Notes under the pieces: model-generated
What the model was told of the DNA's origin: nothing
Database searches by the model: none
What the model saw: the letters and a program-made list of their open reading frames with translations, nothing else
Translations under genes and position numbers: made by a program
DNA from: Balneolaceae bacterium
GTDB taxonomy: Bacteria; Bacteroidota; Rhodothermia; Balneolales; Balneolaceae
Assembly (NCBI GenBank): GCA_017643365.1
Contig: JAEPNO010000006.1
Location: forward strand, 124,001-188,000
Direction of reading: 5' to 3'
DNA length: 64,000 nt
In this document: positions 1-8,929 of the stretch, piece by piece
Layout: each line of letters starts with the position of its first letter
Position numbering within the stretch: the stretch's first letter is position 1

Positions 1-727
1 TGAACAAGCTGAACTTCGAACTCTGGAGAATTACGAATATGAGAGATAAGATTTTCGATTTACGAATTAAATAATCACAGACATCTAAAAAAGGAAATGA
101 AGTTAATTTACAAAAAGACTCAAACAACGAGCTCCCTCTCCTGTAGGAGAGGGTCGGGGCGGGGTGGTGATGAACAAACGAGCAGTTAAACTCGGGTGAA
201 TTACGAATAAGCGAGTAACGAAATAAGAATTACGAATTTTCTACACCAAGTCACACTGAGTGAAAGCGAAGTGTCAACGAAATTTTAAATATGGCATTGA
301 GCCAGTGCTTTACTCGATTAGATCTGCAGATCAGACTTCGATAATAAAAAAATTACTGTGTACGATTTATAATTAGTCTCCCCTTGAGGGGAGTACCGTC
401 CGCCAACCGGCGGATGGGGAGGGGTGTTCGGTGATGTGATGAATTACGAATTGACTAATCACAGACACTTTGAAATGAAATGAAGTTATTCTACAAATTG
501 ACTCAAACAACGAGCTCCCTCTCCTGCAGGAGAGGGTCGGGGTGAGGTTAGAAGAACATTGAACATCGAACAATCGAACTTTGAATACTAGAGAAATACG
601 AATTAACTAATCACAGACATCTAAAAAAGGAAATGAAGTTAATTTACAAAAAGACTCAAACAACGAGCTCCCTCTCCTGTAGGAGAGGGTCAGGGTGAGG
701 TGTATTAATAACATCGATAGAACTTAA
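1..727. repeat. Gene-free repeat region with three copies of a ~105-bp unit
   Basis: No credible gene is seen. A unit of about 105 bp occurs at about 61-170, 441-548 and 598-701. It starts near 'aatcacagaca', passes 'caaacaacgagct', and ends with the hairpin CCCTCTCCTGTAGGAGAGGG (134-153, 517-536, 670-689; the middle copy has CTGCAGG in the loop), then a GGGGTGAGG-like tail. Copies one and three are nearly identical and copy two is diverged. Between them lie short AT-rich phrases such as 'gaattacgaat' and a second hairpin type (CTCCCCTTGAGGGGAG, near 379). Small ORFs here are repeat sequence. The downstream gene runs towards this region, so it acts as a 3' flank. Confidence 0.8.
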
Positions 728-1621
728 TCAAAAAGGCTTCCACTCAGCGATTTCATCGCGGCCTTCGTGGGTAGTGATTCTTCGCTTATCCGATCCATCA
801 GGACGCATAATAAAAATATCAGAATTGCCATCGCGAACCGAGGTGTAGGCAATCCACTCGCCATCGGGCGACCAACGTGGCCAGCGGTTGTCGTATTCAT
901 CATTAGTGATGTTAGCCAGTGATTCACCACCCACCGAAATCGTAAATATGTCACAACCATTTTCTGAACACCCATGGAAGGTGAGCTGCTCGCCATCGGG
1001 TGAAAAATCGGATAAACAATCGAAACCGGGTTTGTTAGTTACACGACGTTCTTGTTTGGTTTCCAAATCATACACAAAAATCTCGCCATTACTTTCTTCC
1101 CGATTTACCTGTCGGCAAAACGTGAGTTGCGAACCATCCCGAGAGAAGCGAATACCCGAATCGTAGGTTTCGTTAAAAGTGATTCGAGTGGTGTCGGTGG
1201 TTCCAATTTCCACCAGATAAATTTCGTCACCACTGCCGTATCTGCCTTCAACATCACGATCGCTGGTAAAAGCTAACAGTTTTCCATCCGGAGATAATTG
1301 CGGACTTCCATCTTTTGCAGGATGATTACTCAAATTCGTGGTTTCGCCCGTTTCCAGATTCAAACTCATAATCTCAGTATTACCGGTTTGATAAAACACG
1401 AACAACACTTCGTTTTCAGAAGCCCATTGAAGTCCATACGCCGTGGTTGTGGTGTCTTGGAAAACTTCACGGACATTCGTGTAAGCGGTGTCGGTTATAA
1501 AAATGCCAAGATTTGCGTGCGTCTGATCGGAAGCGTAAACGAGTTCGGGTTCATATTGATCCGATTGAGTTCCGGTGCATGAAATCAAAAAAAAGAAGGA
1601 AAAAATGACGAAATATTTCAT
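728..1621 (-). CDS. TolB/PD40-type beta-propeller lipoprotein
   Basis: 297 residues. The N-terminus is a lipoprotein signal with lipobox ending LISC near residue 15, so it is probably anchored in the envelope. The body carries repeated blades of the WD40-like PD40 type, with motifs such as LSPDGKLLAFTSD, FSRDGSQLTF, FSPDGEQLTF and WSPDGEWIAYTS, as in TolB and related periplasmic propellers. Such proteins usually bind protein or sugar partners; no catalytic residues are visible. Monocistronic, with its own start 59 bp beyond the end of the epimerase gene upstream. The propeller is clear; the ligand is unknown. Confidence 0.8.
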   Translation of the reverse strand: MKYFVIFSFFFLISCTGTQSDQYEPELVYASDQTHANLGIFITDTAYTNVREVFQDTTTTAYGLQWASENEVLFVFYQTGNTEIMSLNLETGETTNLSNHPAKDGSPQLSPDGKLLAFTSDRDVEGRYGSGDEIYLVEIGTTDTTRITFNETYDSGIRFSRDGSQLTFCRQVNREESNGEIFVYDLETKQERRVTNKPGFDCLSDFSPDGEQLTFHGCSENGCDIFTISVGGESLANITNDEYDNRWPRWSPDGEWIAYTSVRDGNSDIFIMRPDGSDKRRITTHEGRDEIAEWKPF

Positions 1622-1680
1622 AGTGGAATGGGCTACAATTTGTTAACAGAAGTACCGTAAAAATGGTAGAAAAGAAAAGC

Positions 1681-2559
1681 CTAATCTAAAATAGTGATCT
1701 GATAACTTAATGATTCTTGAGTGCCGGGTTCGAGCAATCGTAGCTTCTCTTTATTACTAAACTTTCCGTTTGTTTGTTGGTGATCGGTGATGCCATGCCA
1801 AGGCTCGATACAAACGAAAGGAGCTCCGGGCTTTGCCCAAATTCCGAGGTAAGGAAACTCATGAAAATCGACGCGAAGGATACTCCCGAGGCTATCATTT
1901 TTGAGGGTAACATGATTGCTCTCCAGGTTTTTAAAAATCAATGCATCACGATCGTACATATTACTTTGTAGCCTTAAAATATTGCTGTTTTCCAGCATTG
2001 GGATGCTTTCATCTGTAAGTAACCCGTGTTCATCAATCAACCATGATTCTGAATGTTCGGTATGTTCGAATTCTAAATAATGATCAGAGTATTGTTCGCC
2101 GGGGTTTATCGGACAATTAAACGCAGGGTGACCGCCCAGATTATAGGGCATCACTTTCTCTTCAAGATTCTGAATGGTGTGTGAAACGTCGAGCTGTTTG
2201 CCGTTCAATGTAAATGTCACATCAATCAGAAAACGGAAAGGGAACACTGCCAATGTTTCTTCATCCCATTTCAATCGAAAAGTGATCGAGCTGTCTGTCT
2301 GGTTAAGGACGCTTGGCTTAGTAGAATGCCGAACGATACCATGTTTCGGAATCTGATATTCAGTGCCATTAATCATCATCTTTTGGTCTTTCAGCGATCC
2401 AATAATCGGAAATAAAACCGGTGCCTGACCTGTCCAGAATACCGGATCGGCTTGCCACATATACTCTGTTCCCGTTTGCTTATTTTTGATGGAGCTCAGC
2501 TCAATTCCTTTTTGTTGGATGGAGACTTCCAGAAATTCAGATTGGATAGAATAAATCAT
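1681..2559 (-). CDS. Aldose 1-epimerase family protein (LacX-like)
   Basis: 292 residues from the chosen ATG at 2559. A longer frame reaches 2610, but those extra codons lie in intergenic repeat phrases (gaacaatggaacgtcgaac), so the inner start MIYSIQ is preferred. Galactose-mutarotase fold is indicated by GQAPVLFPIIG, the His in KHGIVRHS, the His in GGHPAFNCPI and the acidic residue in CIEPWHGITD near the C-terminus. The family interconverts alpha and beta anomers of aldoses or acts on related sugars; the substrate of LacX-type members is mostly undefined. No signal peptide, so cytoplasmic. Confidence 0.85.
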   Translation of the reverse strand: MIYSIQSEFLEVSIQQKGIELSSIKNKQTGTEYMWQADPVFWTGQAPVLFPIIGSLKDQKMMINGTEYQIPKHGIVRHSTKPSVLNQTDSSITFRLKWDEETLAVFPFRFLIDVTFTLNGKQLDVSHTIQNLEEKVMPYNLGGHPAFNCPINPGEQYSDHYLEFEHTEHSESWLIDEHGLLTDESIPMLENSNILRLQSNMYDRDALIFKNLESNHVTLKNDSLGSILRVDFHEFPYLGIWAKPGAPFVCIEPWHGITDHQQTNGKFSNKEKLRLLEPGTQESLSYQITILD

Positions 2560-2610
2560 GCCGCGAAGATAGAGAATTATAGAACAGTTGAACAATGGAA
2601 CGTCGAACAC

Positions 2611-2836
2611 TTGAACTTTGAACTTCGAATATGCGAATAAAGATCAACTACGCTGAAGCTTCGTTGATTAAAATTTACGAAATACGAATTGACAAATTCC
2701 CCTCCGGTGGAGGGGTGGTCCGACGAACGTCGAAGCGGGGTGGTGATGAACAATCGAACAGTCGAACATTGAACACTTGAACCCGGAAGAATTACGAATA
2801 AGCGAATAATGATTTACGAATTACGAATTAACCAAT
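2611..2836. repeat. Intergenic repeat phrases and hairpin
   Basis: About 225 bp without a gene. It holds the recurring phrases 'gaacattgaacacttgaac' and 'gaattacgaat' and a hairpin CCCCTCCGGTGGAGGGG (about 2700-2716) followed by 'gcggggtggtgatgaacaa'. The same tail follows the hairpin at 134-153, linking this region to the 1-727 family. Confidence 0.6.
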
Positions 2837-3496
2837 TCAACCCGCAAGCTCATGCACTTCCAATCCTTCGTAAATCACTTGATTTGATTGTGAATGGATG
2901 CCGTTGATCATTGCTTTGGCAACATCCCGAACATGAATGGGCTTGTATTTTTGAAAGGGAGGAATTATGGTAGCGATTTTCAATAGCGGCTCACCCAATT
3001 GCTCCCCAATTCTGCGTTCTTTGCGATCACCGATTAGTAAAGATGGGCGGACAATCACCACTTTTTCAAACTTAAGCTCTTGGACTTTGTTATCCAGCTT
3101 ACCTTTCATGTTCAGGTAAAAGTTCTTGGTAGATTGGGTAGCGCCCAAAGACGAACATAGCGCGTATTTGTTCACTCCGTGCTTTTTAGCTTGTTTGGCA
3201 ACATCCAACTGGTACTCAAAGTCGACTTCGTATTGCGCTTCTTTCGAACCGGCTGCCTTTATTGTAGTTCCTAAAGCTGAGTATAATTCATCGCCCGTAA
3301 TCAGATGCTGCCAGATGCGCATCTCGTGAAAGTTGATAATGTGTTCTTCTAATTTTGGATGGGAAACACCCGTAGTTCTCCGATGGAAGACCTTAACGGT
3401 AGAATATCGATCATCATTTAAAAGTAGATCCAAAAGTTGAGATCCCACCAAGCCTGTGGCTCCCAATACAATGGCGGTTTTTTGCACATCACTCAT
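2837..3496 (-). CDS. NAD(P)-binding Rossmann protein (SDR, HTATIP2/YbjT-like)
   Basis: 219 residues from the ATG at 3496. A start at 3526 is also in frame, but a strong promoter ends right there, which would make that start nearly leaderless. The N-terminus has the nucleotide-binding motif GATGLVGSQL. Further features are YALCSSLGA and VVIVRPSLLIGDR, typical of atypical short-chain dehydrogenases of the TIP30/YbjT type. The substrate cannot be told. Signal peptide and membrane segments are absent. Confidence 0.8.
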   Translation of the reverse strand: MSDVQKTAIVLGATGLVGSQLLDLLLNDDRYSTVKVFHRRTTGVSHPKLEEHIINFHEMRIWQHLITGDELYSALGTTIKAAGSKEAQYEVDFEYQLDVAKQAKKHGVNKYALCSSLGATQSTKNFYLNMKGKLDNKVQELKFEKVVIVRPSLLIGDRKERRIGEQLGEPLLKIATIIPPFQKYKPIHVRDVAKAMINGIHSQSNQVIYEGLEVHELAG

Positions 3497-3525
3497 TGCA
3501 AAAAGGGGGTTAGTTAGATTTTCCA

Positions 3526-3555
3526 CAAAGATAGCACGGTGGTTGTAACTAACAA
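3526..3555 (-). promoter_or_regulatory. Bacteroidota-type promoter TTG-N19-TATCTTTG
   Basis: On the minus strand, TTG (3555-3553) is followed after exactly 19 bases by TATCTTTG (3533-3526). This matches the primary-sigma consensus described for Bacteroidota (TTG, 19-bp spacer, TAnnTTTG). It sits 30 bp upstream of the preferred ATG of the Rossmann protein and supports that start. It is the best promoter match seen in the window. Confidence 0.65.
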
Positions 3556-3663
3556 TTAAAGGGACTTAATACTTGCAAATTGATGCATCACCAAAAATAA
3601 GAAAGTCCATTAATTCGATGTTTGAACCAACTTCCTGATTGGTAATTTCTCAAATCTCAAATC

Positions 3664-4872
3664 TCATTTTTCAATCGCCCCAATCACTCGCTTCACAATT
3701 CCTTCCATGGCAGAACGATTAATCCAGCGAGCTACAATTACCAAGTTATTTTCGGGATCGCAATACACCATATTTGTGCCGGCACCAAGATGCCAAAAGG
3801 CTGATTCCGGTGCGCTCGGCATGGCTTCCCGATCGGTATTCAAAAAATAATTCATGTATCCGTAGCCGGTGTTAACATCAGTTGGAGTTTTGGAAAGCTC
3901 AATCCATTCCTTGCTTATGATTTGCTCGCCATCCCAATTTCCCTCGTTCAAAGTTAGTAAGCCTAAACGGGCTTGATCACGAGCTGAGATAAACATCCCG
4001 CCACCCCAATGACCGCCACCGCTTACCGATTGCATCAATTGTCCGTCGATCACCACCCAGCTGGTTTCGTAGCCTTGCCAACGCCAGGTTGGTGATGCTC
4101 CGATTTTGTCCATCATTTGTTCGCGCAGTACAACCGGTAACGGCTTTCTGAATACATTCATCGCGGCTAAAGCTAGCAGGTTCACCCGAACATCGTTGTA
4201 TTCCCATTCGCTGCCCGGTTCATATCGCTCGCGGGTTAACCAAGTTGAACGATCCCGATCCGGACGATCGGCCCATTCCGGCTTGCCAAACAAAGTGCCT
4301 TCCCAATCGGAAGTTTGGCGCAATAAATGATCCCAGGTGATTTTCGAGTTGTGTTCTCCTTTAAATAGCTCTATCACTTTGGGGGATTTGAACTCATCGG
4401 CTTTGAACTGATCACCATCAAAATTAGCCATTAGAATGGGCGCCATGTAAGCATCAACCTTGTCGTGAACATCGCGAATTAGTCCCAAATCGTAAGCAAT
4501 GCCCACGGTGCTACTCAAAAAAGTTTTGGTAACCGAATGCGTCATATCTACCCGAAACGGCTCGCCCCATTCTGCGATGATGTATCCATCTTTAATAATA
4601 ATTCCGGTTTGATCGCCCCGATCTTTAAACGGACCCACACCATCACCAAAAGGCTCCCGACCAAAAGTGCCGTAATGATTTTCTTCCATGCTTCTGGGAT
4701 TGGTGGTTTCATTTGCCTGGGCATATTCGATCACTGCAGCTATTGAGTCTGCATTAAAACCCATTTGTTCTGGAGTACGAGTTTCCCAATCTCCCCACTG
4801 GCCGGGAAAGTATTGAGCGTTAACATTTTGAGATAATAAAAGAAGTAGAAAGAGCAACGAATAACGTTTCAT
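3664..4872 (-). CDS. Secreted serine hydrolase, beta-lactamase class C family
   Basis: 402 residues with a cleavable signal peptide (LLFLLLLLSQNVNA), so periplasmic or secreted. The penicillin-binding-protein fold shows in the SxxK motif SVTK (in THSVTKTFLSS), a tyrosine motif in WEYNDVRVNLL, and a C-terminal HxG triad equivalent in FWHLGAGTNM. The second motif reads Y-N-D rather than the usual Y-x-N, a family variation. Members include esterases, D-aminopeptidases and beta-lactamases; the text does not decide which. Stands alone. Confidence 0.82.
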   Translation of the reverse strand: MKRYSLLFLLLLLSQNVNAQYFPGQWGDWETRTPEQMGFNADSIAAVIEYAQANETTNPRSMEENHYGTFGREPFGDGVGPFKDRGDQTGIIIKDGYIIAEWGEPFRVDMTHSVTKTFLSSTVGIAYDLGLIRDVHDKVDAYMAPILMANFDGDQFKADEFKSPKVIELFKGEHNSKITWDHLLRQTSDWEGTLFGKPEWADRPDRDRSTWLTRERYEPGSEWEYNDVRVNLLALAAMNVFRKPLPVVLREQMMDKIGASPTWRWQGYETSWVVIDGQLMQSVSGGGHWGGGMFISARDQARLGLLTLNEGNWDGEQIISKEWIELSKTPTDVNTGYGYMNYFLNTDREAMPSAPESAFWHLGAGTNMVYCDPENNLVIVARWINRSAMEGIVKRVIGAIEK

Positions 4873-4968
4873 AGGATTGGGTTTTTAAGAGAATCTAACG
4901 AGGTGAGGCTATATATCAAAAACCTGCATATATTAGCTTGTAATTATTGAGACTATTAAGCTTGAAGA

Positions 4969-5517
4969 ATGAATAATCTGCTCAAATTTTTATTGGTTGC
5001 GATCTTAGTTACAGGAACTGTTTGCAATACTTCGTCACCCGAAATTAACACTGAAAGTTTACTGCCGGGTCGATTTACCGGAAAGGCAGGAGTTAGCCAG
5101 AATACAGGGCATTATGAAGAATTTATCGGAACCGTGAACTATTTAACCCTTCAGAGTGATAGCTCTTTCATTTTTAGTTTTGTGTCGCTCACTTCTCAAA
5201 ACGACACTTCATTTATTAAGCTTTTCATCAAATCTTTGGATTTACCAAATGAATCTGAGTACACGATAAAGGAAGCTGAGGATAAGAATAAAATATTCTC
5301 GGATAGTTTTACGGGTGAATATATTAGCTCACTCGCTGTAGATGACCGGATATATTATTCTGAATCAGGTATTCTAACAATTACGGAAATCAACGATATT
5401 GGAATTAAAGGAACCGTTGATGCAGAGTTTTATTATATAGCTCCGACAGGCTCCGAAACAGAGGTTAAGGTAAGAACACCTTTAGAGATCAAATTTTACG
5501 CAATTAGTGCGCAATAA
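4969..5517 (+). CDS. Hypothetical lipoprotein
   Basis: 182 residues, family not recognised. The first 20 residues form a hydrophobic signal with a Cys in VTGTVCNTS, which suggests a lipoprotein. The rest alternates polar and hydrophobic residues, consistent with a beta-rich envelope protein. It starts 96 bp from the divergent serine hydrolase gene. Confidence 0.6.
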   Translation: MNNLLKFLLVAILVTGTVCNTSSPEINTESLLPGRFTGKAGVSQNTGHYEEFIGTVNYLTLQSDSSFIFSFVSLTSQNDTSFIKLFIKSLDLPNESEYTIKEAEDKNKIFSDSFTGEYISSLAVDDRIYYSESGILTITEINDIGIKGTVDAEFYYIAPTGSETEVKVRTPLEIKFYAISAQ

Positions 5518-5623
5518 CTAATCTATACTTCAGCGAACGCTTTATCCGAAATCCAGCTTTTCGTGATACCTTAATGTAGATTATTTAATTAATTAAGGAA
5601 CACCATCAGGTTAACCAAATGGT

Positions 5624-6418
5624 TTGATAAAGCTGAAAACTCATAGGATACTTACCGTTTCTGTTTTTGCATCGCTACTGATTGCATCATGTTCAGTAAA
5701 TAATGCTACTCCTGAGAACACCTGCATTTTAAATGAAATCCAGTTTGCCGAAAATAGCCGCTTGGTGTTTACTACTATTTCGGGTGGACAAATTTATCAA
5801 CTTAGGCAAGAGTTTTTGAGAGAGGATGATAAGCCCTTGGTCGTTGCCTCTTTTCAGTTCCAATATTTTGTGGATTCGCTGGTGGTACGTAATCAACTAG
5901 AGCAGACGCTTAAATTTCCGTACATGACCGTTAAATTTGAGGGCGATAAACCAAAGCGTGTGGAGAAATATTTCGGTGGATCAGGAGTTCGGCTTATCCA
6001 TGAAATGGATTATAGCCAATCGGATAAAATACTGATCGATTTATACCGCGAAGCCAGCGATGGACAAATTTTGTATGCCGGCTACTCGAATTACTTCACC
6101 GATGAAAACGGAAACATCACTCGAAATGAGCGCTATTTTGCAGATCGTGATGATCCTTCAATATTCGAAAAATTTGAGGATGTTACTTTCGAATACGACG
6201 AGTTTCAAAGTCCGCAGAAAAACTTATTCCTGCCCTTCTTTACCGATACCAATTTCCCCGATGCTCGATTTTTCTCGTCAAATAATGTGCTTGCAGTTCG
6301 TAGCGACTCTACCGTGTACAACTATCAATATTCCTATGACAAGTTTGGAAATATGACATCGATGATCCAGCCTGATGGCACACCGGTGTATTATCGCTAC
6401 ATCGGTTGTGGCGACTAA
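5624..6418 (+). CDS. Hypothetical lipoprotein with YD-repeat-like C-terminus
   Basis: 264 residues starting at TTG (5624). The ATG at 5619 is out of frame and stops after two codons. The signal ends in LLIASC, a clear lipobox, which supports the TTG start. The C-terminal third (TVYNYQYSYDKFGNMTSM) resembles one Rhs/YD repeat and the final residues hold a Cys. No catalytic motif is seen. It runs tail to tail with the VOC gene, overlapping by 4 bp. Confidence 0.65.
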   Translation: MIKLKTHRILTVSVFASLLIASCSVNNATPENTCILNEIQFAENSRLVFTTISGGQIYQLRQEFLREDDKPLVVASFQFQYFVDSLVVRNQLEQTLKFPYMTVKFEGDKPKRVEKYFGGSGVRLIHEMDYSQSDKILIDLYREASDGQILYAGYSNYFTDENGNITRNERYFADRDDPSIFEKFEDVTFEYDEFQSPQKNLFLPFFTDTNFPDARFFSSNNVLAVRSDSTVYNYQYSYDKFGNMTSMIQPDGTPVYYRYIGCGD

Positions 6419-6774
6419 GCAATCTCCTGCACAAAAATAAGGGCGTGCTTCGTTGGTGAATAACAGCCTAATTCGTGGGTTCCCCAAGGAGTTTGTTCAT
6501 GAAGATTTCCCTTTAATTTCGCAGCTTCAAAAAGTGTTTTAACCTGATTAATATCGGCAACCCAGAACTTTATTTGTTGTCCTACAAAGTTTCCATCTGC
6601 GAAAAGTTGAAGGTGAATGCTCTGCGAATCGAAAGTCATTACCGCATAATCTAATGCATCAGAATATCGAAGGGAGTCATGGGTATTAGAAAACCCGAGT
6701 TTTTCAAAGAATGCAATTTCTTTTTGGATGTCTGCTACCGGAAGCACCGGCGATATATTCGAGATCTTCATCAC
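6415..6774 (-). CDS. VOC / glyoxalase-bleomycin resistance family protein
   Basis: 119 residues, one vicinal-oxygen-chelate domain: ISPVLPVADIQKEIAFFEKLGF at the start is the first beta-alpha module, followed by a second module with IKFWVADINQVKTLFEAA. This resembles the binding type (bleomycin resistance, ligand sequestration) more than glyoxalase I. The start overlaps the stop of the upstream PqqB-like gene by 4 bp (ATGA type), so the two are probably co-translated. Confidence 0.75.
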   Translation of the reverse strand: MMKISNISPVLPVADIQKEIAFFEKLGFSNTHDSLRYSDALDYAVMTFDSQSIHLQLFADGNFVGQQIKFWVADINQVKTLFEAAKLKGNLHEQTPWGTHELGCYSPTKHALIFVQEIA

Positions 6775-7712
6775 AATTCGATGCGCATGCCTTCGTAGGC
6801 TACCTTAAATCCCAAACTTTCAACATGAGTGCGTTCTCGTGAATCAAGAATTAACGGATTAGTATGATTGAAATGAATAAAGATGATTTTTGATTTTTCA
6901 GAGACCGGTAAATCCTTAAACAAAGCGATGCTTTCTTCCACAAATGGATGAGGAATATCTGACATGTTTCTGCCGGGGAGTTCGTCGGAATCAAAAAAAG
7001 TAGCATCAAGGAGTGCGTAGTCTACTTTAGCGATTTCATCGATAATGCTGCGATCCCAAACTTCCCATTTGTTGATGTCGGGGATGAAAAGTACTGATTT
7101 GGAATCAGACTCAATCCGGTATCCAACCGTTTCAGAAAACTCATCGCGATGTGGCACCAAAAAGGGCGTAACCCTAATCTGATCAGAAATTTGAAAAGCA
7201 GAATCAGCCTTCAATTCACTGATGCTGATATTTCCATAATTAATCAGCTGGCTCCAGGGACCGTTGGTGGTTAGAAAATTTTTCATTCTAGGCATCGCAT
7301 AAACCGGAGCATTCGAGCCGCCCATTACCTCGGTTCCTAGATTCATCAAACCGGTATAGTGTCCGATGTGCGCATGGGTTAGAAAAATCCCGCCGAGCAC
7401 GGTACCACTTTTTAATTTTTTGATGGTTTCCAACTGATATTTGAAATCGGGCGTGGCTTCAAACATCCAGAATTTGCCGGATTCCTGATCAATAAGTCCT
7501 AAACTGGTTGCATGCCTCGCTTCTACTTTCCCTTCCCAAAACAAACGGCATTGTTCCTTCTCACAACCTGCTTGTGGAAAGCCCGCATCCTGAGCTACTC
7601 CCAAAACAGAGATGTATTGCGCTGAAGAAGTTGACTGTGGTTGATTATCGAGTTTGATTTCGGAGCATGAAATCAGAAGAAAGGCTAGCAGGAGGATAGA
7701 AATAATTTTCAT
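6771..7712 (-). CDS. PqqB-like metallo-beta-lactamase-fold lipoprotein
   Basis: 313 residues from ATG 7712 (MKIISILL), which gives a clean lipoprotein signal with LLISC; the longer frame to 7751 overlaps a terminator region. The domain starts ISVLGVAQDAGFPQAGC, a PqqB/MBL signature. The metal motif reads T-H-A-H-I-G-H instead of HxHxDH, so the usual Asp is Gly. Later metal-site candidates are the His in LVPHRDE, the Asp in FIPDINKW and the His in IFIHFNH. It may be a one-metal or altered hydrolase; the substrate is unknown. No other pqq gene is in the window. Confidence 0.75.
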   Translation of the reverse strand: MKIISILLLAFLLISCSEIKLDNQPQSTSSAQYISVLGVAQDAGFPQAGCEKEQCRLFWEGKVEARHATSLGLIDQESGKFWMFEATPDFKYQLETIKKLKSGTVLGGIFLTHAHIGHYTGLMNLGTEVMGGSNAPVYAMPRMKNFLTTNGPWSQLINYGNISISELKADSAFQISDQIRVTPFLVPHRDEFSETVGYRIESDSKSVLFIPDINKWEVWDRSIIDEIAKVDYALLDATFFDSDELPGRNMSDIPHPFVEESIALFKDLPVSEKSKIIFIHFNHTNPLILDSRERTHVESLGFKVAYEGMRIEL

Positions 7713-7740
7713 CCTATTAAGGAATGAAAATCGTGTGAAT

Positions 7741-7771
7741 AAAAAAAGCAATACGATACAGTATTGCTTTT
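7741..7771 (-). terminator. Rho-independent terminator after the SnoaL-like gene
   Basis: The inverted repeat AAAAGCAATAC / GTATTGCTTTT (arms 7744-7754 and 7761-7771, 6-base loop) is followed on the minus strand by a T run (7747-7741). It lies just after the minus-strand gene ending at 7806 and ahead of the PqqB-like gene. Confidence 0.75.
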
Positions 7772-7805
7772 AAATGATTGGAGGAAAATGCTTTAAGTTT
7801 GTTTG

Positions 7806-8174
7806 CTATTCCATTCCACGGGTATCGTAGTAGAAGCGGATGTGTTTGATTTTACCGTCTTCCCACGTTTGTACTTCCACTTCCTGCATTTTCATTCTGT
7901 TGCCATCCTGGAAGGTCATATCTACCCATGATTCCATAAAAACAACGCCAGTTTCCGGGTTTTCGGCGGCAGCAATAATGCCTCCATCATGCACTTCTTT
8001 AATACCGGCAATCCAACCTTTATGAAATTCAACATTCGCTTCAAGTCCTTCGGTTACCTCACCGGTCCCTTCTACTTTTACCGAATCTTCGTGGTAATAT
8101 TTTAATAGGGCTTCCATCATTTGGCCCTCATTGCTCATTTTAACAATATCGTAGGCGCGATCTAAGTTGGTCAT
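7806..8174 (-). CDS. SnoaL-like / NTF2-fold protein
   Basis: 122 residues matching the SnoaL-like fold: an N-terminal helix pair with ALLKYYHEDSV, a central ANVEFHKGWIAGI, and C-terminal strands with FMESWVDMTFQDG and VEVQTWEDGKIKHIRFYYD. The family covers isomerases, hydrolases and ligand-binding proteins with no common substrate. Cytoplasmic, monocistronic, followed by a good terminator. Confidence 0.7.
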   Translation of the reverse strand: MTNLDRAYDIVKMSNEGQMMEALLKYYHEDSVKVEGTGEVTEGLEANVEFHKGWIAGIKEVHDGGIIAAAENPETGVVFMESWVDMTFQDGNRMKMQEVEVQTWEDGKIKHIRFYYDTRGME

Positions 8175-8372
8175 GACTCTTCTCCGTGTAGTTTTGGTTG
8201 ATTGGGATTAACTCCGTGTACTACCACAACAAACAAAGAATGTTTTAGGGGACAAAATTAATTTTCTGGGTAAATCGAATTTATACCACAAACAATAATA
8301 TGATTTTTGATACTCGAAACAGTGTTTCGAGCACGTATTCGGAACAGGTTGTTCGGAGTGATGGGATCGGTT

Positions 8373-8726
8373 TTAATCGTAAGGAAGTGTCAATTTGATT
8401 GTTCCGTGATGGCCTTTTTCAGTAGTCCAATAAATCCATGCACGTGTATCCCCCTCATCGTACCAAGCTAACTGTTCGTAAGAGATGGCCTTAGTTTTGT
8501 CAGGTTTTATTTTTGGCCAATTTGAATGATCTTTCAAGTTTACGCTTATACGGGCACCATCATCTTCATCCCCTGCAAAGAAATAAACAGTACGATTGGT
8601 ATTATTATTTAGGTATATCATAGGCTCGATTGCCTCAGCCGTAACTTCACCATCAAACAATACGAAGCTACAATTAACAAGAAGTGTGGAGACAAGTAAT
8701 AATAGAAGAGTACGGTTTAACATCAT
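8373..8726 (-). CDS. Hypothetical lipoprotein
   Basis: 117 residues. Lipoprotein signal LLLLLVSTLLVNC at the N-terminus. The mature part includes an NNTNRTVYFFAGDE stretch and several tryptophans; no family is recognised. Probably a small beta-sandwich envelope protein. The flanks (8175-8372 and 8727-8929) show no further gene. Confidence 0.6.
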   Translation of the reverse strand: MMLNRTLLLLLVSTLLVNCSFVLFDGEVTAEAIEPMIYLNNNTNRTVYFFAGDEDDGARISVNLKDHSNWPKIKPDKTKAISYEQLAWYDEGDTRAWIYWTTEKGHHGTIKLTLPYD

Positions 8727-8929
8727 CAGTGAATAGCGTTGGTAAAATTAACTTAACAAAAATAACATGTTAACCGAAAGATTATTGCTTTGAAGCAGTA
8801 CGTATACTTTTGCTTTTTGATGTTAATTTGAGAATGCAATAGAAATCCGAGTTTCCCAATCAGGTATTCTGAGATGTAGTTCTATTTGAACAATGAATAT
8901 TCAATGTTGCCTATTGAATATTGCTCCGC

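Noticed and set aside
373-573. 66-residue ORF on the minus strand
   Set aside because: Entirely in the 1-727 repeat region.
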